A stretch of 64,000 nt of DNA from Amborella trichopoda. Lineage: Eukaryota > Streptophyta > Magnoliopsida > Amborellales > Amborellaceae. The notes below the pieces were generated by a model. It searched no databases and was not told the origin of the DNA. It was given only the letters and a program-made list of their open reading frames with translations. This document shows, piece after piece, positions 20,807 to 32,553 of the stretch. The translations under genes were made by a program, and so were the position numbers. The stretch covers positions 3,011,702 through 3,075,701 of the forward strand of contig NW_006499973.1 in NCBI RefSeq assembly GCF_000471905.2, written 5' to 3'. Position 1 is the first letter of the stretch; every line of letters begins with the position of its first letter.

Positions 20807-22557
20807 TGTATTACATCATTTTTAACGTACCTCCATGAGCCCATGTGAATAAGGAGAGAGCCGGCGAAAGTTTGGTCTCACAGGTTCACGAAACACCTGC
20901 AGGCCAGGATTGTGTCGAAAAATAAAGCCTCTAGCCTAGTGACCTAAGTGCGGTGCCCTTGCACCAAAGAAGAACCCTCCATTGTAGCCTATGATAGTGG
21001 CTGCAACAAGGCACTGGACCAATGCCATTGTTCTTAGAACATCGAAAAACCCCAAAGGACCAAATTTGGGCTCAATTGATGCCCTCTAGAAGGGTCTATG
21101 CTCATGCAGCCCCGCAACTCATGGGTTTTACCATAGCGCGACGCACTTCACTAAACCAGTCCTTGAAATGGGGATTGCGACAACATTTTCTATCAGCAAC
21201 TTCTCCAACCCATGGCGCCTTCCTTTGAAATCAGACAGAGCTCAAATGTTGACATGTTTTAGATCATGCTAGCTCTGTCATTTTCACCTAAAGCACTCAC
21301 TGTGTCGTGACCGGGAACCCCAATTACTCTAAAGAGGAAAACAGCCGGAGAAGCCCGGACCAAAAAAAGGTTAACCAGGCTTCTGATTCGATGAACCATA
21401 GCTCAAAATCCACGCCATGGATTAACGTGAGGATTAGTTCAAAAGAACCACCTAGCACAGAGCTACATTCTGGTGCAACTCTTACATTTAATCCCTTGTT
21501 CAATGGATGAAAGTCCTCATGTCACCGAAGAAGCAAATCCAGTCGGTTGCTGGAATCCCTTTCTCTGATAAGTTTCCAAAATAGCCGAAGATGCAAATAT
21601 ACACCAAATCGACCCCAACTTGGTACAAAACGACTGCAATGACCACATCTCTAACTTACAAGCAAATTCAAGAGCTAAAATAATGCAGCTCATGGATGCA
21701 TTGGCAAACAAAGTTCACAAAACTGGCTGAACTTTCACCCCGGGGAAGAAGGCCACCACATCACAATTAAAGGGCATAAAAATGCTCGCAATCAATAGAA
21801 TAACAAAGATATGTTGCTGAAAAAGTTGAATTATTGCCGCAAGTTGCAGGATCAGCTGCCAAGGTCTTTTCATGGCGGAGCAGCCTGCATGCAGTGACAG
21901 TCTGGTTATTTGGGCAAAAGATTGTAGGGACATTTTAATCATTTGCGCCTAATTTTTGGATTTGTTTTCAATTTCTTTAATTTTAATTAAGCTTGCCTTT
22001 TGAGCGTTCACCCATGTTTGGTGAATCCTCTATATAAGCAAGCTTAGCTCATTTGTAAAAGGGTCTAGGAAATCGCTGCAAAAAGGTCCCCTTTTTTGAA
22101 GCTCTAATACCCCAAAGGCTGGGAAGAATTGAGGCTAGTTTATTCTTTTCTTATCTTATTCTATGAGCCCCTAGTCCATTCAGAAGAGGAGACAAGACGA
22201 GAGAAAACTTTGGGAAGAAGGGTACCCATGAGTATGCAGTCTCGCACACATCCTGGTCGTGCAGGTCATCCCATTTCTCTTGAGCCAAGTCATTCCTTCT
22301 CTGTCTCTCTATCTCTCTCTCTCCTCCGAATTTCGCATGTGTGACCCTCTTCGTGTAGAAGCCTGCACCTGTCTGCGAGCCTGTTGACGTGTGCTAACCT
22401 GCGAGCCTTTAACCTCGACTTCTACCCACACCCCCTTTAGTGGTCAGTAAATCCTTCCAAAGAGCACCCAAGGAGCAGGGACATCAGGATCCTATCCCGT
22501 TAGCATGAAGAGAGTGAAAGGAGAGAGAGAGAGATTGAGAACCTATGGAGGGATCCC
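20807..22557 (+). repeat. Element D 3' LTR (family L3), right end not defined
   Basis: The start TGTATTACATC at 20807 is set by the stem-loop and purine tract. A TATA box lies at 22031. The terminal CA cannot be fixed; the LTR may end before 22557 or be interrupted by the lone L1 LTR. Confidence 0.5.
22031..22038 (+). promoter_or_regulatory. TATA box in the L3 LTR
   Basis: CCTCTATATAAGCAAGC is a good plant TATA context, about 1.2 kb into the LTR, as in the L1 LTRs. Confidence 0.55.
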
Positions 22558-24382
22558 TGGTTAGGTGCCTTGATCTCACCCTTCGGATCCCTGGGGGATT
22601 GGGCGGCACCTGTCTTGAGTTTTGAGAAAGACTCGGGGTGTTTGTGAGATCACTCTCTCGGGAACCTTGTTCGAAAACTGGGATAGGTATTACCAACCGG
22701 TGAGGGAGGAATTTAAAAGGTGGATTCGAGGCATACTCGGGCTGACTCGCATGGGCGCCCTCTTAGATCATGAAGAAAGCCCCCTAGTAATAAAACTGGT
22801 TCGGAATCGCCTCCCTTGGCTCGTATTCTTCTTATATTCTGCTTTTCTGTAATCACAAACCTATATGGCAAAGGTTATGGGATAGGTGGGCCAGACCTCA
22901 CCCTTTTCCTGCTTGAATGGCACCGACCCTTTTCCTCTCTCTCCTCTCTCTCTTCGAGACGTACTCACAAGCTCATGCAAGGAGTCGAAATTTTATTGAA
23001 TCTTCAAAGAATCCACTCAAGACCGAGAGGTGGTGGGGGGTCTTTTTTTTTTTTACAATGAGGAATTGCCTACTTATATTGAGTTGTGCCCAAACATGGG
23101 TGGATTGATCAAAATTAGGCCTAATTGCTAAAATTAAGATTTAAATGAATTAAAAGAATTTCTAAAAATGGCTGTAAAAGGACTGTTTTACCCCTGCCTA
23201 CCAATGTGTGGAATTTCGAAACAGTCTCTGTGGCTATCCGAGAACGTGCTTAATCCTCTGTGGCTGAAACGGGGTTGTTCTGATTCTCCTTTGATTGAAA
23301 GATTATTGTTTTCTTGTAGAGCTCAACGTGGCGATTGTTTTGATACCAACTTCGAGTCATGAATCATGTTTTTGAGTCATGATCATGAGACTTGATATTT
23401 GTTTGAATCTTGAAAACTTCGAATCAATAGTGCAGTCATCCTTAATATTTTTCTGTGATTTCTTTGTCGTAGCGCACTAAGCATGTCATCACAATTGTGT
23501 GGCAACAATCGAAACGTGATTTGGAGCCCGAATGAAGACTTCGCAACTTTTGAGTTTTGGCCCGAATCTAGAATCCAACGGTCGAAATTTTAGTAATTTT
23601 GTCAGCTTCGTGCATGAAATCTGACTGTCCATCATGTACGTGGTTCGGTCCAATGATTGCCCTGAACCTTACGCACACAATTGAATTGGTTTTGCGTCAA
23701 TCCGTTGCGGGAGCGTCGTGATTTAGTTCATCGAGCGAGGCATGTCGCTGTTGAATTTTTTGCAACTTCTTCACAGATCTGATACTTCTCTCTAGCTTTT
23801 CTCTCTGCTCAGATATCGTCTCGGGGCGTGCCACATATTGAATTGTTCGTCTTGATGAGACGAATACACGCACCAAATTTGGAAGCGATCTGATTTGGAA
23901 CGAGTGAGTTATGGGCTCCGAAATTGACTGCTCATGACTGTAAAAATAGCCATCTTTAATGGTGTTTTGGTGCAGTGAGGCCATACGGGATTAGTGTGCG
24001 ACCTCTCCTGTTTCAATGTTTTGTCATATCTTTGTTCTAGAGTGTCTGATCAAGATTAAACTTGGCCCATAGGGGTTTTCGACCGTACCAGATTCAATGT
24101 CAATGGTCCCATAGGGATTTGAGACATCGAAAATATAGCTCAACTTGTAGGGTCCATTTCAGGGTGCTAGAGGCCAATTTTTCAAAAACTGTTTCTTTGA
24201 GTTCACTGCCTTAGATATGTCTGAATATGATGAAACTTGACAGGTGGTCCTTTGAAGTGGTGATGATGATCTTGAGAATTTCTAGGGCCATTCTGAGATT
24301 ATCATGAATTTTCCAATGTTTCGTAGGCTTTATTGACCTGCTTCTTATCAGAGACCAAGGTGATGAAAAATACGTTCAAACA
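22558..24382 (-). repeat. Lone L1 LTR, 1.8 kb, internally shortened
   Basis: On the minus strand it begins TGTTTGAACGTATTTTTCA at 24382 and ends GCACCTAACCA at 22558. No primer-binding site follows and no family tail precedes it, so it is best read as a solo LTR. It is 1.2 kb shorter than the LTR of G and lacks the palindromic array. ATCCC lies directly left (22553-22557) and again at 24388-24392, five bases past the right end, so the target duplication is uncertain. Confidence 0.75.
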
Positions 24383-24639
24383 CTCTCATCCCTACCATGC
24401 TTACAAATAGCTGGAGGGCTTCATAATTGCTCTTAGAGGGCCATTGGCACAAGCGTGTTCTCGAACCCCCAAGCGGTGTAAGAGCGATTCGCACTCCAGT
24501 CGTAAAAAAACCTCTCTCACCATTGGCTTCCTATTCGCAAGTAAGAGGGCTCGTGCATCCCCCATGCGCTGGACCTCTGCGGTTGATCGAAAGAGGGTTT
24601 CCCTACCCCCTCACAAAGGGAAATATGGAACCCACTGAC
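24383..24639. other. Unassigned spacer between lone LTR and element E
   Basis: I see no match to the other elements. A 132-codon plus-strand frame (24427-24825) overlaps the gag homology of E on the other strand and has no motif, so I do not call it. Confidence 0.35.
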
Positions 24640-27600
24640 ATCACTGGGCAACAAAGGAGTGGTGGATTGGTCGATGTATTAGGGTATGGGATGGGTGACG
24701 GACTAGGGTACTTTAAGAGCCTCGGTTTCTGCATGAGAAGCTGTAACTTCCTACCTGACTTGAGACTGATTGGGTCAGTGTTGATCACTGCTTCAGAGAT
24801 CTGCACCATGTGGCATGCTTTGTGAGAATGGAAGCTCTACCCTCTCGACTCTTTCAACCGTTGCTCGAAGTCAAGATCAGGAGGCCATTAGGCTCCCTTG
24901 GCCTTGGGATTCTTTTGTCGCTTGATGAGCTCCTCAATAGTGGGAGTAGGCTTCTAGTTGGCTCTAGACGATAAAACATTAGCGATTGTTAGGAATCTAG
25001 CTGCTTGGGCCACCGTCTTTTTCAGTTGTTTTAGATGTCGCCTACTAGTGTTGCAACTTTTCAGCACTTTGTCAAGAGCTTCAAAGTTTGGGCATTCACA
25101 AGTTTTACCTGCAAAAGACATGTTAGTAGTAGAAGAAGAAGGGTTAGAGGAATTGGGAACATAAGATGGGGGAGAGCTTTTAAGTTCGTCACTCAGATTT
25201 GACCGATCCAAGTAGCTTTTAACGTCACCACCGGAATTGGATGTGTGTAGGGAATCTTTTAGGTCTTCACCCTACTTGGACCATTGAGGGATGCATTTAA
25301 TGTCGTCACCCTTATCAAAAATGTGCAGGGAATGTTTTAGGTCTTCTCCCTGCTTGGACCGTTGGGGGGTGCTTTTTATGTCGTCACCCTTATCGAAAGT
25401 GTTGGGAACCTGAGCAGAGGAAGGATCAGGAATGCCCTTTTGACTGTATTGAGGGTCTTGATCAGTGAAAGCGACTGATTCAGGCAAGAAATCCTGCAGG
25501 CTTGGTAACGGAGAAAAGGGTTTGAGGAATTCGACCTCAGTTTGAGGTTGAGGGAGTTTCCTATTTCGGTGATCATCCCTTGGTGCTCATCTCCTTTTAT
25601 CATTTTTGTGAACGGGCGCATGTTGATCAGGGTCACGTGACTTAGGGGCTGGCCTTATTTGGAGAACAACCTACCTCTTCATAGACTTCATTCTGTTTCG
25701 TCCTTGATAGACTTACCATGGTTCGGAATTTGAGGGTTCATCAAGATCAGAAGGCTCAGGTGGTACACTCTCACAGGAGGTCTGTGTCTGAGTGACCTCT
25801 TCTGTTGGCAGCCCAGTGGTTTGAACGTCATCCCCTGGGATAGTGCCAGTGACGTATCATCCTTGGACTTTTTCTGTGATTATGTCTTGGAAGCCGAAGC
25901 CCCCTTCTAAATCGTGACCTCGCATCTGGTGATATGGGCATCAGAGGCTCTCAGTCGCTCGGGCGAGGTGCTTGGGCTGTCTCTACGGCTTGGGTGTGAT
26001 GATCCCTACTTGAAGCATCATATAAAATAGCACCTAAAGAAGGTCTGGTGGTAGTTCCTCAAGATGGTACTCTTGCTTGTCTTCTTCTTGAACTGTCACA
26101 CGTGAGATGCTTCAGCTGCCCCGAATTCCTTCTTGAGACTATTGAGCTGTATCTGTCCCTTCTGGATTAAAGCCTCAATGTGATCCTTGAGAGTGAAGCA
26201 ATCTTGAACAGAATGCCCCAACATTTTATGATAGGCGCAATAATTCTTATGGGTGATGAAATCAGCATCTCAGGCAAGTGATCATTTGGTGCTCAATCAA
26301 CATTCGGAGTAGGGGTGGGCGGGACCCATTCCCTATTGAAGCTGTAGACTTTCTTTTTTTGCTCCTCCCAGTAGTCCTTTCCACATATGTTCTGAGGTGG
26401 AGGCACCCTATTGTAGGACTGGGGTTTCTGTTGGCTTACCTGAGGCGTCCCTTGAGTATTTACAAGGTTAACCCCCTTAGAGAATCCAGAGTTTAAAGTG
26501 AAGCCTTCTTGGGGTCTGATAGTGTGGCAGCAGCACTGATCATTCCTTTCTGTTCATTGTCCCGAGAATTGGGACGAACATTTCCAGATTTTCGATTGTT
26601 TTCCCCATTTGATGATGGGGTTTGAAGTTTTCCATGATCATTAAGGAATAACTCTATCCGTTGAGATCAAATCTGATATAGAAGTCAGGTTTGATGCTTC
26701 GATATGCAGGGAGATTTCTAACCGCATGTTTCGCACACATGTTTGGACCGCATCAATTTCAGGCATGGGGGTAGCTTGGTGTGCAACTAGATCTCTCCAT
26801 CTTGCAATGAATTGATCCACTGGCTCCTCTGGGCCCTAAGTTAATGTGAGAAGATCAATAGTCTTGACTTCTCTTTCAACTTCACAGAAGTGCTTATAGA
26901 ACAAGTGCTTCAGTTCTTTCCAAGTCTGCATTGAGTTCGAGGGGAGTCAGGCATGCCACTTGAATGCTAGCCTATCAAGAGTTTCAACAAACCGATGGAG
27001 AAGAAGCCTCCCATCAGCTACGGTCTCTTGACTTGCCAAAAAGAAATGGGCAATATGCTGGTGAGGTAACTCGTGCCGTTGAAGAGCGAGAGTCTCCCGT
27101 TTTGATAATTAGGGGGAAATGGGAGCTGATCAATGTAAGATGGATAGGGCTTCCGATATAAGGTTGTCTCTTGAATGCCTGAGATTTGTCTGCCCCTCAA
27201 ACTGTGGGTTACCATGGCATCGATGTCAGCTTGTGAGACCTGCTGAGATGAGGAATAATCATGTGAAGGAGGTGGCTGCCTCGAGACTGGAATGGTTGCA
27301 TGAGGAGGATTGGCTTCCTAGTGCAATGAGTTTCTTGAGGCCCAGTTTCTTTCCATTATCTTGATCTTCTCCATCATCTTACACATCCTTGCAACGATTC
27401 ATATGGTCTTCTTGATCATCATTGAGCTCCTCATCGACCATCACGCTGACTGTTTCCTCAGGGGGATTGATCTCTTGCGTGGTTGGGGTCTTACGTACCC
27501 GTCGAATTGGGTACGGAAAGTCGGTTAGCAGGGGTTCATCATGCCCCGATTGAGCTCGAGCTTTGTATGCTGACTGATTCATGATGGTCTTGGGACCGCA

Positions 27601-27695
27601 GGGGCTGCAAGGTTTGATAGTCTCCTACGACATTGACAACCATGCAGCAGTTTGGCTCTTTTACCTCAGGCTCTTCTGCGACCTGTTGTGGTGTT
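24640..27695 (-). pseudogene. Element E: gag fragment
   Basis: This is a Tat-type gag similar to those of C, F and G. From the N-terminal side: LLTDFPYPIRRVRK and VSVMVDEE (27379-27582), the capsid region with FCEVEREVKTIDLLTLT (about 26850) and QTCVRNMRLEISLHIEAS (about 26730), remnants of zinc knuckles (26260-25950), acidic repeats (25200-25480), and FEALDKVLKSCNTSRRHLKQ to CHMVQISE (about 24790). The N-terminal end is cut at 27695 by an L2 LTR fragment; the C-terminal end fades near 24640. No pol remains. Stops and frameshifts are frequent. Confidence 0.75.
25205..25480 (-). repeat. In-gag tandem repeat encoding acidic peptides (element E)
   Basis: Units of about 23 codons (FDKGDDIKSTPQRSKQGEDLK type) occur three to four times on the minus strand. 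C has about two units (9050-9268) and F one and a half (57300-57420). Copy number thus varies between related gags. Confidence 0.75.
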
Positions 27696-28335
27696 TGCGA
27701 TGCAAATAAAATAGATATTCCAATGAAGATCTCTTGGATCTGACACCAAATGGAATTCAGATCTGAGGCCTGATCTGCCAGGAGATGAGCAGATCTACTC
27801 TTAGATCTGTGCCAGAGACAGAATGATCCAGAGAATTAAAACACGATTTTTAAAGAAAATTAACAGAGCAAAATAAATAAAAAAAAATCAAAACAATAAA
27901 AGAAGAAGAAACAATGGGGAAGAAATAATACCAAACCAGGCCGGATGGCCCGAGACTTCCGAGCCTTCGAGGGCTCGCCCGTAGCAGAATCGGCATCCTC
28001 TTTGCCTCTCTAACTCGGATGCTAACCAGCAAATCTGTGGTTGAAAGGGGTGGTTGTGCCGTGGATATGGTTCTAGAACTAAGATTGTTTTGCCCAAAGT
28101 CTAGACTTTTTGACTTAAGTTTAGGGTCTCAAGAGGCTAGGGTTTCTGAAGCAGTCCATAGGGTTTCAATCTTCTGAAGCTCTAGGGTTTTTTTCTCTCT
28201 GAAGTCGTGCCTCAAATGGCCACAAAAAGACAACTTATAGGAATCAAGGATCTGTTGGAAAGGATAACTTTCCATAACCAACAGATCCTCATTCAAAAAA
28301 TTCCAATTTTTGAGGTTTGGATCTGGCCGACACGA
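27696..28335 (-). repeat. L2 LTR fragment inserted in element E
   Basis: It aligns over its length with 1178-1850 of the element A LTR and begins at the same terminal base. This fixes the L2 LTR end and shows that it inserted into the gag of E. The distal 400-450 bases, including the TGTAGACACC end, are missing. At 28335 it passes directly into an L1 LTR. Confidence 0.8.
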
Positions 28336-29447
28336 TGATTGTTTTCTTGTAGGGCTCAGCACGGCGATCGATTCGATACCAATTTCGAGCCATGAATCAT
28401 CTTTTTGAGCCATGAATCATCTTTTTAAGCCATGATCATAAAACTCAAAATTTGCTTGAATCTTGAAAACTTTGGATCGATTGTGTACTCGTTTCTTGAT
28501 GTTTTTCTTCAGTTTCTTCAATGAATGACATTGAGCAAGCCGTCACGATCACGTTGCAACAAACGCAGCTCGATTTCGTGTCCGGATGAAGATTTTGTCG
28601 TCTTGAGTTTTTGGCTGGAATCTTCAAATCCGGCAGCTGAAATTTATAGTAGCTTTGACGCCTTTGTGTGTAAAATCCAACCGTTCATCGTAAGCCGAGT
28701 TCGGACCAGAGATAACCTTGGACCTTACGCATATAATGAAATTGGTTTCGTGCTAATCGGGTATGCGAGCGTAGTGATTTGGCCACCAAAGTGAAGCATG
28801 CTGCTGCTGAATTTTTTGCATCTTTCTTCACATATCAACAACTTCTCTCTAGGTTTCTCCCTACTCGGGGATAGTCACGGGATGTACCATATATCGTAAC
28901 ACTTTTCTTGAAGAGACAAACATGCTCACAAAATTTGAGCGTGATCCGAATTGTAACGAGTGAGATATGGGCCCAAAAAGTCACTGCCTGTGACTGTGGA
29001 AACAACCACCTTTAATGTTGTTTTGGTGCAAGGTGGCCACACGGGAATATTGTGCGGCCTAGCCCTTTTCGGTATTTTACCCATAACTTTGTCCTAGAGT
29101 GCCTGATTAAGCCGAAACTTGACCCATAGGGATTTTTTACTGTGTCGGATCCAATGGTGGTGGTTCCACAGCTGTTTGACACACCAAAATTATAGTTTTA
29201 GTTAGGGAGTCTATTTCAGGGTGCTAGAGGCCAATTTTTAGAAATTGTTTCTTTGAGTTCATTGCATTAGACATGTCTAATCGCGTTGAAACTTGGCCGG
29301 TGGCCTTCTGGAATGATGGTAAGGATCTTGATCAATTCTGGGGATATTATGAGATTATCGAAATTTTCACTGTTTTATGGGCTTTATTGACCTGCTTCCT
29401 CTTTATTCCGCATCAAGGACCAAGGTGCTGAAAAATGTCTTCAAACA
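28336..29447 (-). repeat. Element F 3' LTR, truncated (family L1)
   Basis: On the minus strand it starts TGTTTGAAG at 29447 and matches the first 1.1 kb of the other L1 LTRs, then stops at 28335 where an L2 LTR fragment begins. It closely matches the F 5' LTR around 63014-64000, as a pair from one insertion should. A 20-base segment around GAATCATCTTTTT is duplicated at 28390-28430. Confidence 0.8.
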
Positions 29448-30780
29448 GTGTGCCCCACCAAATGTTGTGCTTCGAGAGATGTGAGAAGAATAATATTCAA
29501 AAAATTTCCTTCAACTTTATTACTTTTATCTTCCTAGCCACATGATCACGTGAACACCGAGCAGATTCACGCAATGGTGTAACTAGGATGTTCAAATGTA
29601 GGGATGCATTATTCGCAGTCCGTCCATGGAGACTTTAGGGGGAGAAGAGGCCTTTTTGAGGGATCTTATCAAAGTCCTCACCCTCGTATGGACTATTTGT
29701 GATTATGAAGTTGAGGATTTTGTAAGGAACTCGTCAGTCCGAATCAGGCCCGTCAGGTAATTGAGTGCCATGTCGAAGGGCATTGTTCCCATTTGGTCGT
29801 GGTTTCTGCCTTGGATAGACAACAAAAGAGCCTTTGGTCAGCCCTCATCTGCGCCGTGCATGAGTTATTCCATGGTGAGTAGGGAACCTCAACTTATCGA
29901 GGTGACCAGCTTTGGATATAACCCCTACCCACTGCAATGCAGGTCATTACATAGCAAGTCCAAAGTCATGGCTGACTTAGTCTTCTTGGGGCATCTTTTG
30001 GTTTGTCGGAATGATTTTCTTGTTTGTTTGTTTACTGAAGAACCTTTGGTCGGTGCTGTCTGTTGCTACACCAGGTTTGCTTTTGACTGTCAGAATACCA
30101 CTGTAGGTCCCGTTTGCTGGGTCCGGTCGGAGGAATTTTGTTAGCTGGTCTCGAAAGTATGGTCCTGTCGGCAAGGCGGGTTGAAGTCTTTGGCAGGTTC
30201 GTCATGGCTTTGTCAATTTCTTGCCTTCATAGCGGCCTTAAGAATTTTTAGAGTGTGTTTGTGACCTCATGGGAATTGTGTCCTTCCTCATGAGACTTGT
30301 CTTGCTTTCTTTGCGAATATTTTATCTTCGAGTCATTTTTGTGAAGGGACTCATGCTATCATAATATTTTCCTTGAAGCTCATGTTTTTTTTGGGTCCTG
30401 GTATTGTGATACCTGGGATTTTTCTTTTTGAGTATGGGCTGAAGCCGCCTATTGAGGCTAGTGTCGCATCAATTTGTTTATTGGTCCAAGTGTCCTTTGT
30501 GGATTTTCACTTGAACTTAGGAAGAGACGCCGTAGAGACGGTTTTCACCAACTTCCTCTTATTTGGGGTTCTTTTACACATAACCGTTCGACATGTCCAT
30601 CATTATTCTTCCATTTTTACCCATGACGCTTTTTTGGGTTTTCACTGTGCCCTGTTTTTTTACTCACAAAACTCTTTTACTCATGGTTTTGTGACCATGC
30701 CCTTCCGTGATTTTTACTCATGGCATTCCCTTATTAAGGTATACACCATGCCTACTATTTCTCATGAAGAGGTGTTTTAG
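29448..30780 (+). pseudogene. Second antisense ORF of F, next to the 3' LTR
   Basis: On the plus strand, opposite to F, this matches the minus strand of G from 48541 leftward. Both share a start region at the stem-loop, a block with GEE.FFRDLIEVLNLVWTIGDFEAED (intact in G, broken here), and a later Phe-rich part with TNFLLF and FTHGFVTMPF (30373-30780 here). The frame is interrupted many times in F. I do not recognise the protein. Antisense extra ORFs in this position are known for Tat elements. Confidence 0.5.
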
Positions 30781-31560
30781 GGTCATGCCGTCGGGACCTG
30801 TACAAAGCCTTTTAACATCATGTGGCTAGAACGTGCACTATGGTTTAAGGTCATACAGTTGGACCGTAATGGAGATGGATGGCAGTATGTGGAGGCCATA
30901 GAGTGAGTATGGTAGTGGTTTTAGCTCACTTTTGGGGAGATGGCACGAGGTTACCTATGACAGATGGATGATGTATAAAAGGTAAAAGAAAAATGGTGGC
31001 CCACTAGCTTACGACGATTGGGCCTTTTTGTGAGCGCAGGTGAGACTCACAAGGGAATGATGGAGGATGATGAAATGAATGGACTCACTGGAGAGTTAGT
31101 AAAGGCAGTTTGCTCACACGAACGGGTCGATTAGGGATGATGTGTGTGAAAATGCACGTAAAAGGTGTGTCTGCATAGGCGGGGGCGAGTTTTAAGGTCA
31201 CACCTCTTGGACCTGTGCAAAGCAGTTTATCATCATGCGGTCAGGATGTGCACTATGGTTGCTTGGACCATGGTTATGTAGTTTATAGTCATACAACTAG
31301 GACCATGCAGTTTAAGGTCGTGCAACTAGACCTTCGCTGCTATTTAAAGTCATATAGTTTGAACCATAGTTCTAAGCCTTTTAATGTCATGCTGTCAGGA
31401 CGTGTACTATGGCTTAAAGTCATTTAGCTAGGACCGTGCAGTTTAGGGTCGTGCAGCCAGACTTTCACTACAGTTTATGATCGTATAGTTTGGACCATAC
31501 AGTTTTAGGGTCATGCACCTAGACCAAAGCTGTGCAGTTTAAGGTCGTGCAGCACCGACC
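30781..31560. repeat. Tandem array in the F 3' region (same family as 46290-47160)
   Basis: Degenerate units of about 33 bp built on GTTTAAGGTC.TGCA and ACTAGGACC repeat irregularly. They are the reverse complement of the array in G. Fewer ordered units survive than in G. Confidence 0.75.
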
Positions 31561-32019
31561 AAGGTGTGGGTCGTCATGTAGGTGAAATTCCATGGGGAAT
31601 AGGTCTGTGGATGGCAATCGACTCTCTGGGGAAAAAATGGTTAAAGCCAACAAGATGTTTCGGTAGGAAGGCTAACTTCATTGTGGAAAAGGGGACTAAT
31701 GTGGGTCTTTCATATCATTGAGGACATGATAACAAGGTGTGAGGCAGACCCACTGGGGGTTCCAGCAGTAAAAAAGACCCTAACTCCACTAGGGGATAAA
31801 AAGGTATAGTACGAGTATGACTCTCCTACTAGAGATGAGAAGTCATGGCCTGAGTTTGAATGACTTGGGTACCACTTTGCAAGGGATAATGAGCCACAGT
31901 CAAGGTGCAACTTCACCGGGGATAGCGGTAATAGGACACACACAGCTTTGGCCTGGAGTATGCAACAATAAGCTATTTGAAATACAGTCGGCGCCAGGTG
32001 CAATGACCATCACTTCTTG

Positions 32020-32370
32020 TATACTTGGTCGGCGCTGGGGTTGCTAGAGAGGCAGCTGGTGTGGAAGACAGCCCGTGCTATTTTGAACACCGTCACTACC
32101 CGTGCTATCTCTTGGAAACAGCCGATGCTGAGTCTCTAAGCACATAGTCGGTGCTAAAGTCACCAACAACACAGCCCGCGCTTTGAGCACACAGTCGACG
32201 CAGAGTCTTAGAGTGCACAAAAGTGCTGAGGTTACCAACAACATAGGCGGCACTAAAGTCTCTGAGCACACAGTCGGCACAGAGTCTTAGAGTGCACAAT
32301 AAGTGCTGAGGTTTCCAACAACATAGGCGGCACTAAAGTCTCTGAGCACACAGCCGGCGCTGGGTGTGGG
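32020..32370. repeat. Tandem array of about 79 bp with GGCGGCACT motifs
   Basis: Two clear units (AGTCTTAGAGTGCACA at 32204 and 32283) and older ones to the left carry CACAGTCGGC-like words in each half. The two short frames on the minus strand are repeat read-throughs. Confidence 0.75.
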
Positions 32371-32545
32371 TTAGTGTTTGGGCTCCGACACTCGGTCTTA
32401 GCTTCTGTTGGAATGGGATTTTACAGGCAGCGATGAGACTTGCGTCGGGCCTTTGATCAAAGCCTAACCCGGCCCATCGTCGTTTGACCTTCTAGGACAC
32501 GACTGGGATTCCCAGTTTGTGAGGGGCATTTGAGGGAAACTTCGC

Positions 32546-32553
32546 TATATAAA
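32546..32553 (+). promoter_or_regulatory. Antisense TATA box upstream of the PMD gene of F
   Basis: CTATATAAAGGGG on the plus strand, against the direction of F. G has TCTATATAAGGGGG on its antisense strand (45438-45445) in the same conserved surroundings (GGGGCATTTGA before, TAAAA and TTTTCC after). Without G the box would lie about 1.3 kb upstream of the PMD domain. It is a candidate promoter for the antisense gene. Confidence 0.5.

Larger units (their letters stand above)
15811..22557 (+). mobile_element. Element D: 3' half of a plus-strand Tat-type element (family L3)
   Basis: The region has the same order as the tail of F and G, in plus orientation: antisense extra gene, tandem arrays, antisense ORF remnant, stem-loop, short purine tract, LTR start. 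The LTR sequence (from 20807) is not L1 or L2. The 5' part (LTR, gag, pol) is not in the window; the left edge is cut by the insertion of C. The right LTR end was not found before the lone L1 LTR at 22558. Confidence 0.65.

Noticed and set aside
22553..24392. ATCCC as target duplication of the lone LTR
   Set aside because: The right copy lies five bases past the LTR end, so it may be chance; noted but not used as evidence.
24427..24825. A 132-codon plus-strand frame
   Set aside because: It overlaps the gag homology of E on the other strand and has no motif.
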